Part shown: positions 12,288 to 24,028 of the stretch, piece after piece
How the letters are laid out: each line of letters opens with the position of its first letter
Position numbering within the stretch: position 1 is the stretch's first letter
Assembly: GCA_950097015.1 (NCBI GenBank)
Contig: CATNEN010000038.1
Coordinates: forward strand, 11,477,001-11,541,000
Length of the DNA stretch: 64,000 bases
Reading direction: 5' to 3'
Source of the DNA: Macrostomum hystrix
Taxonomy: Eukaryota; Platyhelminthes; Macrostomidae
Position numbers and translations under genes: made by a program
Notes under the pieces: model-generated
The model's input: the letters and a program-made list of their open reading frames with translations, nothing else
The model's database searches: none
What the model was told of the DNA's origin: nothing

Positions 12288-12919
12288 TGACGTCAGTTAT
12301 TACCAAATTACCTATTTCAGTATTACAGAACCTCGCTTTTAAAAAGCTACTTTGACGCACCAGATAACTTTAATCGTTGCAATTGCTGTAATTCTATCGA
12401 GCAACCAATCATTAATTTGTGCTACTCACTGTACTATAATTAGCTCTTATTGAAGCATTGATCAATTGGTAGCGTTGAGCTGGAAGTTGTCGTGTCTCGT
12501 GGTGAGCCGACTAGACTCCTATTCTATTAAACAAGTGGTCAAGAGTCATTGTGCAATTCCACAAGTCACAAGCCGAAATTAAAAAACGATACTGACTGAA
12601 AATATCGACAATGCTGACGTTAGACGGCTTTGAAGAGGCGGAAAATTTTATGGTGGACTTTCCCGAAAATCAGTCATTCGGTTAGGGTGCTATCGTAAAT
12701 ATTTTCCCACTGTATGTTTACTCCAGGTGGAAATTGCGTAGCCTTTCTATTGTTATTGGAAAAAGTAATGTGGATAAAAGAAAGCGGTTCCCGCGATTTC
12801 TAAAAATAGAAACTGACGTCAGATAAGCAAGCTAAAAATAGATTGTGACCCGAGTTGAGAAGATTTGTGTGAATCCTTGGCTAGACAAACTTGTAGCTAA
12901 AAATAGAAACTGACGTCAC
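12288..12919. promoter_or_regulatory. cluster of three full CRE octamers
   Basis: TGACGTCA occurs at 12288-12295, 12814-12821 and 12912-12919. The last two lie in a repeated block, AAAAATAGAAACTGACGTCA. TGACGTCA is the consensus cAMP response element bound by CREB/ATF factors. No gene start is recognised next to it, so a regulatory role is inference. A 24-codon open frame (ATG at 12610) is too short to call. Confidence 0.3.
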
Positions 12920-13578
12920 AAGCAGCGTATTCGAGAACTAGATGTTGTAAAAAATAGACGATGCAACGCGAAAAAAGTATATGTGAATAGAACTATTCAA
13001 TAGAAAAGTAAGTCCAGACAAGGTCGTCAGACAATAGTTGTTGGTATAAATAAATTTTAATTAATGAAAATAAAATACAAGAATATTGATTTTTAACTAA
13101 TTTTTGCGCATAATCATTAATCGGTGAGTGCTTTTGTTTCTTGTTCAGTATTTCAAACCAGAATATTTGTTTATTGATTTTATGGACTTTTTTCTGAACT
13201 TGTTGAGTTAAAAAACACAGAATGCTATGAAAAGTTGCTATATACGAGCCTATATTCAAGCTTTTATTATATTTTAAGAAATAATATTATTTAACTTTTT
13301 TATACCTGCTAATATATTGTCGTAACCGCAACCAACAAGTACTCACATTGTACACAGTATATACTACTTATTTAGTATTGAAGTATTATTTTCAGCTTTT
13401 CTATAATTACTGCATCATTCTAAGATGATGCATTATTTTTTAACAATATACAGAACTTCCCCTGTTTACCTGAAAGAAGTTCGTTTCTTGGAACGTTTGT
13501 AACAGACTATAAACAAAACTATAAAAAAAATAAAAACTTTTTATTTGTCTTTTTTATTAAACTTGTGAACTTGAATGC
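12920..13578. other. AT-rich intergenic sequence
   Basis: No gene, repeat family or RNA gene seen. Confidence 0.5.
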
Positions 13579-16230
13579 AGATTCTCGGACTTTTTCTCGA
13601 TTTGCCAGATTCTTGATTCGGCATATTCTCGATTCGACAGATTCTCGATTCGGCAGGATCTCGATTCGGCAGATTCTTGATTCGGCAGATTCTTGATTCG
13701 GCAGATTCTCAATTCGGCAGGTTCTCGATTCGGCAGATTCCTGATTCGGCAGATTCTTGATTCGGCAGATTCTCAATTCGGCAGATTCTCAATTCGACAG
13801 ATTCTCGATTTGTCACTCTTGATTTCTTGATTCGGCAGATTCTCGATTTGCCTGATTCTTGATTCTTTATTCGGCAGATTCTCGATTTGTCACTATTTCT
13901 TGATTCGGCAGATTCTTGATTCGCCAGATTCTCGATTTGCCAGATTCTCGATTCGGCAGGTTCTCGATTCGGCAGGTTCTCAATTCGACAGATTCTCGAT
14001 TTGTCACCCTATTTCTTGAATCGGCAGATTCTCGGTTCGGCAGATTCTCGATTTGTCACTATTTCTTGATTCGGCAGGTTCTCGATTCGGCAGATTCTTT
14101 ATTCGGCAGATTCTCGATTCGGAAGGTTCTCGATTCGGCAGATTCTTGATTCGGCAGATTCTCAATTCAACAGATTCTCGATTTGTCACTCTATTTCTTG
14201 ATTCGGCAGATTCTTGATTCGCCAGATTCTAGATTCGCCAGATTCTCGATTCGCCAGATTCTCGATTCGCCAGATTCTCGATTCGGCAGATTCTCGATTC
14301 GGCAGGTTCTCGATTGGGCAGGTTCTCGATTCGGCAGGTTCTCAATTCGACAGATTCTCGATTTGTCACCCTATTTCTTGATTCGGCAGGTTCTCGATTC
14401 GGCAGATTCTTCATTCGGCAGATTCTTGATTCGGCAGATTCTCGATTCGGAAGGTTCTCGATTCGGCAGATTCTTGATTCGGCAGATTCTCAATTCAATA
14501 GATTCTCGATTTGTCACTCTATTTCTTAATTCGGCAGATTCTTGATTCGCCAGATTCTCGATTCGCCAGATTCTCGATTCGCCAGATTCTCGATTCGCCA
14601 GATTCTCGATTCGCCAGATTCTCGATTCGGCAGGTTCTCGATTGGGCAGGTTCTCGATTCGGCAGGTTCTCAATTCGACAGATTCTCGATTTGTCACCCT
14701 ATTTCTTGAATCGGCAGATTCTCGGTTCGGCAGATTCTCGATTTGTCACTATTTCTTGATTCGGCAGGTTCTCGATTCGGCAGATTCTTCATTCGGCAGA
14801 TTCTTGATTCGGCAGATTCTCGATTCGGAAGGTTCTCGATTCGGCAGATTCTTGATTCGGCAGATTCTCAATTCAACAGATTCTCGATTTGTCACTCTAT
14901 TTCTTGATTCGGCAGATTCTTGATTCGCCAGATTCTCGATTCGCCAGATTCTCGATTCGCCAGATTCTCGATTCGGCAGATTCTCGATTCGGCAGGTTCT
15001 CGATTGGGCAGGTTCTCGATTCGGCAGGTTCTCAATTCGACAGATTCTCGATTTGTCACCCTATTTCTTGAATCGGCAGATTCTCGGTTCGGCAGATTCT
15101 CGATTTGTCACTATTTCTTGATTCGGCAGGTTCTCGATTCGGCAGGTTCTCAATTCGACAGATTCTCGATTTGTCACCCTATTTCTTGAATCGGCAGATT
15201 CTCGGTTCGGCAGATTCTCGATTTGTCACTATTTCTTGATTCGGCAGGTTCTCGATTCGGCAGATTCTTCATTCGGCAGATTCTTGATTCGGCAGATTCT
15301 CGATTCGGAAGGTTCTCGATTCGGCAGATTCTTGATTCGGCAGATTCTCGATTCGGCAGATTCTCAATTCGACAGATTCTCGATTTGTCACTCTATTTCT
15401 TGATTCGGCAGATTCTTGATTCGCCAGATTCTCGATTCGCCAGATTCTCGATTCGCCAGATTCTCGATTCGCCAGATTCTCGATTCGGCAGATTCTCGAT
15501 TCGGCAGGTTCTCGATTGGGCAGGTTCTCGATTCGGCAGGTTCTCAATTCGACAGATTCTCGATTTGTCACCCTATTTCTTGATTCGGCAGGTTCTCGAT
15601 TCGGCAGATTCTTCATTCGGCAGATTCTTGATTCGGCAGATTCTCGATTCGGAAGGTTCTCGATTCGGCAGATTCTTGATTCGGCAGATTCTCAATTCAA
15701 TAGATTCTCGATTTGTCACTCTATTTCTTAATTCGGCAGATTCTTGATTCGCCAGATTCTCGATTCGCCAGATTCTCGATTCGCCAGATTCTCGATTCGC
15801 CAGATTCTCGATTCGCCAGATTCTCGATTCGGCAGGTTCTCGATTGGGCAGGTTCTCGATTCGGCAGGTTCTCAATTCGACAGATTCTCGATTTGTCACC
15901 CTATTTCTTGAATCGGCAGATTCTCGGTTCGGCAGATTCTCGATTTGTCACTATTTCTTGATTCGGCAGGTTCTCGATTCGGCAGATTCTTCATTCGGCA
16001 GATTCTTGATTCGGCAGATTCTCGATTCGGAAGGTTCTCGATTCGGCAGATTCTTGATTCGGCAGATTCTCAATTCAACAGATTCTCGATTTGTCACTCT
16101 ATTTCTTGATTCGGCAGATTCTTGATTCGCCAGATTCTCGATTCGCCAGATTCTCGATTCGCCAGATTCTCGATTCGGCAGGTTCTCGATTTGATAGATT
16201 CTTCATTCGTCAGATTCTTGATTCGACACT
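13579..16230. repeat. 2.65 kb 16 bp minisatellite with higher-order repeat
   Basis: About 165 copies of GATTCTCGATTCGGCA with point variants (GCCA, TTGATT), interrupted by a spacer TTTGTCACTCTATTTCTTG. A block from about 14183 to 14923 recurs about 1,202 bp to the right (15385-16125) with the same variant order. Open frames of 60-174 codons on both strands come from the lack of stops and are not genes. Confidence 0.95.
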
Positions 16231-17507
16231 TTAGATTGCCAAAGAAACCTGTCAAAGATGCTTAATCTATGCATTCGATCTAAGACACCATTAGCCTCTG
16301 AGAATTAGTCAATTTCTTTGCAAGTCATCAATTTGTCGCTAAAATTTCTATTCGCACTTAAAACAGCAAAGTATAAGACATTTTTGTACCTTTTTTTAGA
16401 ACACAGTAATAATTTAAATCACTTGGACAAAAACACTGGGATAAACATTTAGGGATGAATTATGAGCGATGAACTAGTCTAAACAAGTGCGACAGGGTAT
16501 TGAGGAAAGAGCTTGGGATCGATGCAACTAGGGAAAAAATTGACACCACTGTCTTTGTTTTTTTCTTCGTTTGCTAAAATAAATCACTGTGATTGGTCAC
16601 TGACTGTTTTTGGAAACCGTAACCCGCTTGGGCCACGCTGTGATTGGCCACTGACTATCTCGGATGACCCTAACCCGCTTGGGCCAGGCTGTGATTGGCT
16701 GGCGCGCTCAATAGCAACAAACAATCAAAACACGGTCAGCAAGGAGTGAATTCTACCCAATCCGTTGGCTTCAGAGCAAACGCACGCCCTGATTTTATTC
16801 GAAAGAGAATAGGCCTATTTAAGTGTCTAGTGATAGTAGTACTCGCGAATACACATAACATCGAGAGTACATTGTTAAGTTTAATACTATGCTTTGTTTT
16901 AAACCACGCTCAAAAAAGTGCATCGTGCTCACAGCATAAATGGTAGAGAAGGAGCAAAAATCTAAGCTCAAAATGGGGCCGTTTGTGCCTGATTGTCAGT
17001 TCTCCAAGTACTAGATATCAAAACGGCTTATGGGTTTAAGATTAGATCGCTAAATAAAATTGTCTTTATCTTCTATTTATTTTAGAAATCTCGGGTCACT
17101 AACGGATATTCGGTAATCCCTAGTCTAGAATGCACTCCTTTGGCCAGTGGGCATTCAGTCGGAATTTCACTTCCTGTTATTCATTAGTCTCAGTGCCTCA
17201 CATTTGTCACTCTTTTTTTGGCAACCAAGCATGGCGGTACCTTTGGGAATCGAAAACTCTTTGGGAACATAGTAAATGGGATCCTTACTAGCTGAAAACA
17301 AGAATCCAAATGTCAGAACTTGTTTGGGGTGGTCTTGAGTCTATGCCCATGGTGTTCTCAATGTTTATTTATGAACACTCGGAGTATCCAGCTATTTTGC
17401 CTACTCTTATAGGAGAGGGCACGTCCTACAGCATGGTCGGTAGAGGAGGTAGAGTTGGTGGATGAGAGGTAGAGTTGGTGAATGAGAGTTCATTAATTTA
17501 GCATACT
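16231..17507. other. intergenic sequence
   Basis: No gene seen apart from the CCAAT-bearing repeat listed separately. Confidence 0.45.
16588..16700. promoter_or_regulatory. 51 bp tandem repeat with three inverted CCAAT boxes
   Basis: TGTGATTGG begins at 16588, 16639 and about 16690, a period of 51 bp. The first two units share CACTGACT and TAACCCGCTTGGGCCA. ATTGG is the reverse complement of the CCAAT box bound by NF-Y. A GC-rich GGCGCGC follows. The arrangement resembles a duplicated proximal promoter, but no transcript is evident. Confidence 0.35.
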
Positions 17508-17749
17508 ACCCTGACTCCTGAGCACACACTTGCACAGGTGTGTACATCTGCCCCTGTGACTTTCTCATCGTCAAGCAGTGTACACTCTCACTGTGCCTTG
17601 GAGGTTGGCCCTCGAGGGCGTAAATTGTACGACAAGTCCCCAAGCACTCTCTCCGCGGCTGCGCCCAAGTGAATGTGGCCTCGCCGTCAACGCGGAATCG
17701 AGCTCAGTGACCTTGGTGTGTTAGACAGCTCTGCCACTCACCCCCCATG
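17508..17749 (-). mobile_element. SINE-A copy, 3'-truncated
   Basis: On the minus strand it reads GGGGTGAGTGGCAGAGCTG, then GGTCACTGAGCTCGATTCC, then the SINE-A body. The 3' end with the CTAGTGTCACCAAATGATG segment is missing. Confidence 0.8.
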
Positions 17750-18106
17750 TGAGGTGGAGAGAGAGGAAGTAGATTTACGAGTTGATGACACGGGCAACGA
17801 GTTGTATGATTGGTCCAGTTCTCAAACTGGCTCCTATTCTCTCATTGGCTGCCTAAGCGTTAAAGTCTCTTAGATCCTAACGCCTTATATTATTTTTTAA
17901 TATCCGCTTCACTATACCAGTTGGGCTCAACTTCTAAATCTTGGACTGTTGATTCCGTCATTACGAGCAAAACGCAACATGTAAGTTAAATAGAGAAACT
18001 TAAAATTTCAGTGATAATTTTTAGCAATAAAAGTTGGGGGTTTTCGTGAGAAGATTTTTTTCGGACTTAGCTCTGAATATTTCTTCATCATAGAATAATA
18101 TGCACA
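17750..18106. other. intergenic sequence
   Basis: Nothing recognised. Confidence 0.45.
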
Positions 18107-18297
18107 AGAGCAAACTGGGGTTAGCTATCACGCGCGTAACGCGTGTCTCAAGGTCTCCGGCTTTTATTGGCCGAACGGTTTATGCCGTTATCTAAAAATA
18201 GTTTAAAAAACCCGTCAAGTGCCACCGTTCGGCCAATAAAAACCGGCGACCTTGAGACATGCGTTGACCACGTGATATATAACCCACGTTTGCTCCT
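18107..18297. repeat. 191 bp imperfect palindrome (hairpin or MITE)
   Basis: The left arm, 18107-18179, and right arm, 18224-18297, are reverse complements over about 73 bp with scattered mismatches. The innermost 40 bp is nearly perfect, including TTATTGGCCGAACGGT and GTCTCAAGGTC. The loop is 44 bp. Arm ends read GAGCAAAC outside and CCGAACGGT inside. I saw no clear target-site duplication. It could be a foldback MITE or a small-RNA precursor. Confidence 0.75.
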
Positions 18298-18766
18298 GAC
18301 TCATTTATCCGACCTGTTTTATTTTTAGATCAGGCCAATAACAGAGATATTTGTTGTTTGCGTAGCGAAATTTCGACATTTAATTATACAAGTAATTATA
18401 ATCCTTAAAAGTAACAAAACGGGCAAATTTTTTTTTCGACATTAATCATTTTCGAGGCCAAGGACCAAGGAAAAAAGTCTGAAGGTCCTACACAATAATA
18501 AATATAAAGTTTTTTGCTTTCTAAAGCCACCAAATACGAAAATAACTATTCATACAGCATGGCAACCTTACTCAGAGCAAGCTACATCCCACAGGCCCAG
18601 CCCGTATAGAGCTAATTCGTCCATTTTGACGCTTTCTCTAACCCCGTTCACCCAGTCGCCAATGTCCCAGTTGATCTCCAGACTACATCCTGACACGCAA
18701 CCAGCTGAAATAGTCAGCTGAATAGTCAGCTGAAACAACCACCGAGAGAAAATCTCATCTACACTT

Positions 18767-18806
<40 letters not shown>

Positions 18807-19154
18807 TCCGCTACTGGCGGCTGCCAATATCCGATATGCTAATTGATTGATTGCCACGGCGCGACTTGCACTTGCTCCATTAAGAGCATAGAGGAAAGAG
18901 AGAGGCGACAGAAAGCAGTGCGCAGTCGATCAGCCAGCTCAGCCTCCGCTGGCAATTAGTTTGTGTTGCTGAATTTACTGGGTGGTTCTCACATTTGTAA
19001 TCCTGCTGGCACAATTAAATGCGGCAGTTAGTACACAAATAGAGATAAGTAGCTTGGGTGTTTGGGGATTAGGGTATATACTTTGTCGGGATTTGATATC
19101 TAGATGGGATTTTAGAACGACGAGCATACTTGGGATTCGAGAGCAAATTGAGAC
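18298..19154. other. intergenic sequence with a short CAG tract
   Basis: CAG repeats lie at about 18771-18804. Leucine-rich frames over the tract are short and have no support. Confidence 0.45.
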
Positions 19155-20690
19155 TAGTTTGGATTTGGGAGCTAGTTGGGATTTGGGAGCTATTTGGGAT
19201 TTGGGAGCTAGTTGGGATTTGGGAGTTAGTTGGGATTTGGGAGCTAGTTGGGATTTGGGAGCTATTTGGGATTTGGGAGCTAGTTGGGATTTGGGAGTTA
19301 GTTGGGATTTGAGAACTTGTTGGGATTTGGTAGCTAGTTGGGATTTGAGAACTTGTTGGGATTTGGGAGCTAGTTGGGATTTGGGAGTTAGTTGGGATTT
19401 GGGAGTTAGTTGGGATTTAGGAGTTAGTTGGGATTTGGGAGCTAGTTGGGATTTGGGAGCTAGTTGGGATTTGGGAACTTGTTGGGATTTGGGAGCTATT
19501 TGGGATTTGGGAGCTAGTTGGGATTTGGGAGTTAGTTGGGATTTGGGAGTTAGTTGGGATTTGGGAGCTAGTTGGGATTTGGGAACTTGTTAGGATTTGG
19601 GAGCTATTTGGGATTTGGGAACTTGTTGAGATTTGGGAACTTTTTGGGATTTGGGAGCTTGTTGGGATTTGGGAGTTAGTTGGGATTTGGGAGCTAGTTG
19701 GGATTTGGGAGTTAGTTGGGATTTGGGAGCTTGTTGGGATTTTGGAGCTAGTTTGGGATTTGGGATTTTTGAGCTAGTTTGGGATTTGGGAGTTAGTTGG
19801 GATTTGGGAGTTTGTTGGGATTTGGGAGCTAGTTGGGATTTGGGAGCTAGTTGGGATTTGGGAGCTAGTTGGGATTTGGGAGTTAGTTGGGATTTGGGAG
19901 CTAGTTGGGATTTGGGAGCTAGTTGGGATTTGGGAGCTAGTTGGGATTTGGGAGTTAGTTGGGATTTGGGAGCTAGTTGGGATTTGGGAGCTAGTTGGGA
20001 TTTTGGAGCTAGTTTGGGATTTGGGATTTTGGAGCTAGTTTGGGATTTGGGAGTTAGTTGGGATTTGGGAGCTATTCGGGATTTGGGAGCTTGTTGGGAT
20101 TTGGGAACTTGTTGGGATTTGGGAACTTGTTAGGATTTGGGAACTTGTTGGGATTTGGGAACTTGTTGGGATTTGGGAGCTAGTTGGGATTTTGGAGCTA
20201 GTTTGGGATTTGGGAGTTAGTTGGGATTTGGGAGTTAGTTGGGATTTGGGAGCTATTCGGGATTTGGGAGCTTGTTGGGATTTGGGAACTTGTTGCGATT
20301 TGGGAGCTAGTTGGGATTAGGGAGTTAGTTGGGATTTGGGAGCTTGTTGGGATTTGGGAGCTAGTTGGGATTTGGGAGCTAGTTGGGATTTGGGAGCTAG
20401 TTGGGATTTGGGAGTTAGTTGGGATTTGGGAGCTAGTTGGGATTTGGGAGCTAGTTGGGATTTTGGAGCTAGTTTGGGATTTGGGATTTTGGAGCTAGTT
20501 TGGGATTTGGGATTTTGGAGCTAGTTTGGGATTTGGGATTTGGGAGCTAGTTGGGATTTGGGAGCTTGTTGGGATTTGCGGATCAGCTATAGTTAGGATT
20601 TAGAAGCTTGTTGGGATTGGTGAGCTATTTGGGATTTGGGATTTTGGAGCTAGTTGGGGATTTGGGAGCTAGCTGGGATTTTGGAGAAAA
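19155..20690. repeat. 18 bp minisatellite
   Basis: About 85 copies of GGGATTTGGGAGCTAGTT with variants GTTAGTT, CTATTT and ACTTGTT. The stop-free frame WDLGAS is a consequence of the unit. Confidence 0.95.
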
Positions 20691-21227
20691 TTTTGGAGAA
20701 AAACTCGCCTTATTCAATCAGAAGTCCGTCTGGTACTGTCAAAGTGTGCTTATGCCACAGTCTTGCATCCTGGAGTCAATAGAGATAATTTTTCGTTTAT
20801 TTTTGTCATGCAAGTCGCCAGCTGAAGGCTCGGCTAAGGATGGTTCGGCTAAACCTGCTGGGCAGTTAAAAATTGAACAATAAGCTTTATTTGAAATAAG
20901 AAGGACAAAACCTGATAAAAAGGCCCAGTCGCTCAACAGTCACGTATTCGTCAGATCAATTGAAATGCCCCTTTTTATTTGAAAGCAATTGGATTGTGCT
21001 TCTAGGCTAAAGTCAAGAGCTTCTGTAGCCTTAGGCCTCGATCGTTGCTCAGAGTTGAGTTCGCAGGAACTCGCAAACATTGAGTTCGATGGATCACACA
21101 AACTGATGAATGGTTAATGAAAATTGAGTTGCTAGTTCCAGAGTTACAAAAAGTGCACAATCCATTTGCCAAACACTCGGGCATTACTGAATTTATCCTC
21201 AATTAAACCTGTACCTGTTCAGTCGTC
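20691..21227. other. 5' flank of GPCR 1
   Basis: Non-coding sequence between the 18 bp array and the receptor ATG. No TATA box is evident. Confidence 0.4.
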
Positions 21228-22689
21228 ATGAACAACAGTGGCAGCAGCAACTGCAGCAGCGACTCCGGTTGGCAGAACCTCAGTCCCGTGGATCTCGCAC
21301 TGATCGTCGTCACGCCGTGCCTCGTTGTTCTCGGCGTGGCAGCCAACTCAATCAACATCGTGGTGCTGACTCGCAAGTGGATGGCCTCGTCCACTAATAA
21401 CTACCTGACAGCGCTGGCTGCCGCTGACACCGCCTACCTCATCGTGTTCTACACCATAACCGTTAAATTCTACCCAGGCGTCCTTAGCAACGCATGGTTC
21501 GCGCACGCGCTCAGCTACCTGTTCCCGTTGGCCAACCTGCTGAGCAACTATGCCACCTGGCTCACTTGCCTGTTCACATTTGAGCGCTGGCTTGTTATCT
21601 ACAAGCCGATGCTGGGCCGGAGACACTGCACGAAGGAGCGGGCAAAGCACCTCATCTGTGGTCTGTTCGCTGCCACGGCCCTGTTCACTGTGCCAAACTT
21701 CTTCGAGTACCAGGCGGTGTCAAAGGAGGTGGACTGTGGCAACTACACGCAGACAGTGCACGGCATTGGCAAGACTGAGGCCTACAGTCTAATGAAATCG
21801 CTGGGCTATTACCAACTGTTCGTCAGCATCTTCGTCTTCGGGCCGCTACTATTTCTGATTGTATTTAACAGCCTGCTCATTCGCAGCGTCTTCTTGGCCA
21901 GGCGTCGTCGAACCGCCATGAGCAACGGCGAGGAATGCGTCAGCGGTGGGGACGCAACGGCCGCCGCCTGTTCCGTACCAATGCAGAGTCAGTCCTCGCC
22001 AGCTTTGGCTAAAGGGTCCACTGGTCGACAGCCGCAGTCGAGCTCAAAGGTCAGTGAGGGTTTGTTTTCGGGGTACAGTATGGAACAAACTGTAATTAGT
22101 AGGTGCGTTGCGTGGGATTTTGTAAAGAATTGTTATGAAAAGAAAAAACTCCTGATTTGACTCGCAGCAACAGCGCAAAGCGCAAAAGTCGTCAAACGAG
22201 CAGCAGAAGGTCACTGTCATGCTGATCGCAGTGGTTCTGCTGTTCTGCCTGTGTCAGCTGCCCTCAGCTGTGGTCACTCTGCGCAAAGCGATGCAATCAG
22301 AGAGTTCAGCAGCGCCTGGCAACAGTCGCTCGTTGGCTTCGAGACTGCTCAACTCGCTGGTGAACATTCTCCTTCTGCTGAATGCCGCATGCAATTTCGT
22401 CCTCTACTCCTGCTTCTCGACCCGATTTCGTGACACCTTCCGGCGTGTCTTTCTCAACTGCGACAGCCGAGGCCCCGGTGGTGGTGGAGCGACTGGCGGG
22501 GTGGCTGCCACCAGGAGTTGCGCAATAACTGCGGTTCGCAGCGTGGATCCGTCGCCAGCTGGCAGTCCGTACGCCAGTCAGCAGCTGCGCCTGCAACATC
22601 AGACGTTGATTGACATTGCTGTTGCCACCTCGCCGAGTTGTCGTCGGTATCTGAGCGTTCCGCTGGCTGACGAGTCAGACGCAGAATAG
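21228..22689 (+). CDS. class A peptide-type GPCR 1
   Basis: Plasma-membrane 7TM receptor. Two exons, 21228-22049 (AAG|GTCAGT) and 22168-22689, join in phase 0 to give 447 residues. TM1 is about 24-47, TM2 59-79, TM3 92-126, TM4 141-157, TM5 197-222, TM6 290-310 and TM7 334-356. Asn-X-Ser/Thr sites lie in the N-terminus (NNSG, NCSS, NLSP). The DRY motif is replaced by E119-R120-W121 and NPxxY by N350-FVL-Y354; TM6 has FCLCQLP instead of CWxP. The segment YLFPLANLL before ERW resembles FMRFamide and related neuropeptide receptors, but the ligand is not established. No cysteine stands at the usual top-of-TM3 position, although C170 is present in loop 2. The third intracellular loop is long and split by the intron. 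Confidence 0.88.
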
Positions 22690-23343
22690 GACTAACCATA
22701 GACATCACTCGGTGTTCGTTCGGTGCTTTTCTAAGCACTTTTTCTTGATTTGACAGGTTTGATTTAAAACGTTTTTGATTTTTTATACTCGTAAGACTTG
22801 GCTCTGACTTTCTGTGTTTCGAAATGTCTTACGCAGCTGCTCTAACTCTAGGCTTACTTAGGTGTGTTGTGGCTTTAATTTTGTTTTCAGTTTTGTTTGC
22901 AAAGCGTTTGGGAATCTAAAAAGTACTTTATACAAGCGGACATTCTTGAGACCCGGAGTTTTTTATGTGCGATATCTGTAGTCATCGTCTTTTCGGTGTC
23001 ATTTCAATTTTCTTTGTTTGAAACCACTTAATTCAGTTGAAGGCTTTTCAGTGAAACACAATCCTATCAATGTCGTCCGAGATTTTCAAGAAAATAGGAA
23101 ATTTGCATTAAATTTGCATCTCATTTTTTGTCATCAGATGTCACAAGACCCATTTCGATTGCAAAGCGTCTTACAGTTAGTTTGAATGCTTAAGAAGCAT
23201 CACATTATAAACTCGTATAAATGTATAAATGTACAAAGTTTAGGCGTTTTATAAGATATTTTAAAACTTATTTTCTTCGTAACCAGAAGTGAAACAATCT
23301 GTTTAATTCGACTTTCAAGTACAGAAATTAATTATGACACTAA
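22690..23343. other. 3' flank of GPCR 1
   Basis: AT-rich. The octamer CCATAGAC lies at 22696-22703, seven bases after the TAG stop. No convincing polyadenylation signal seen. Confidence 0.4.
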
Positions 23344-23646
23344 TAATGATAATAATTGCCGAAGAACTGCGGGAAATGGCACATCATTTGGCTGATGCCC
23401 AGCAGCCAGCGAGGTGGTAATTCTGCCCATTTAGCTGACTCCTGAGAACACACGCACACTGTAGAAAAACGCGACCGTACCCAGGCACAAGCTCACACAG
23501 GTCGGCCCTCAAGGGCGAACGACAAGCCTCCAAGCCTTCTCTCCGCGGCTGCGCCTCAAATGAATGTGGCCTCGCCTTGGAATCGAGCTCAGGGACCTTG
23601 GTGCGAGAGGCAAACGCGTTAGACCGCTCTCCCACTCACCCCCAAA
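23344..23646 (-). mobile_element. SINE-A copy
   Basis: The minus strand has the head GGGGGTGAGTGGGAGAGCGG, then GAGCTCGATTCCAAGGCGAG, the body with an internal deletion, and the end GCCATTTCCCGCAGTTC followed by an ATT-rich tail. This copy best preserves the sequence between the A-box and B-box equivalents. Confidence 0.85.
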
Positions 23647-24028
23647 GACTATTACTAAGAGTAGCAGAAGTTGAAATGTTTGAAATGTACAGAATAAAAA
23701 GCAAGGCTAGTGAACGCAATATTTCGCTATTAATGTAATTAAGATCAACTCATGACACGTAATCACGAGTTTAGTGGTTTTCAACAAGCAATGCAAAAGC
23801 TTCATTTGGCATGCGTTAAGTGCAAGTAGAGTTACAATCGGAAATCATTTCTAACTGACAAGTGCAACTAAAATACTGCATTTTTGCTTTTCTAACATGC
23901 ATCCCAGCTTGCAAGCTCGCAAATTGGTAACTTAATTTCAACGAGAAACGTAAATCACAACTTGTAATATATCGTAAAAAATTCCCCCTAGACTAAAAAC
24001 ATACATCTGGTACAAGTTCAACTACTGG
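23647..24028. other. intergenic, nothing recognised
   Basis: AT-rich spacer between the SINE and the 3' end of glycosyltransferase-like gene 1. Confidence 0.45.
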
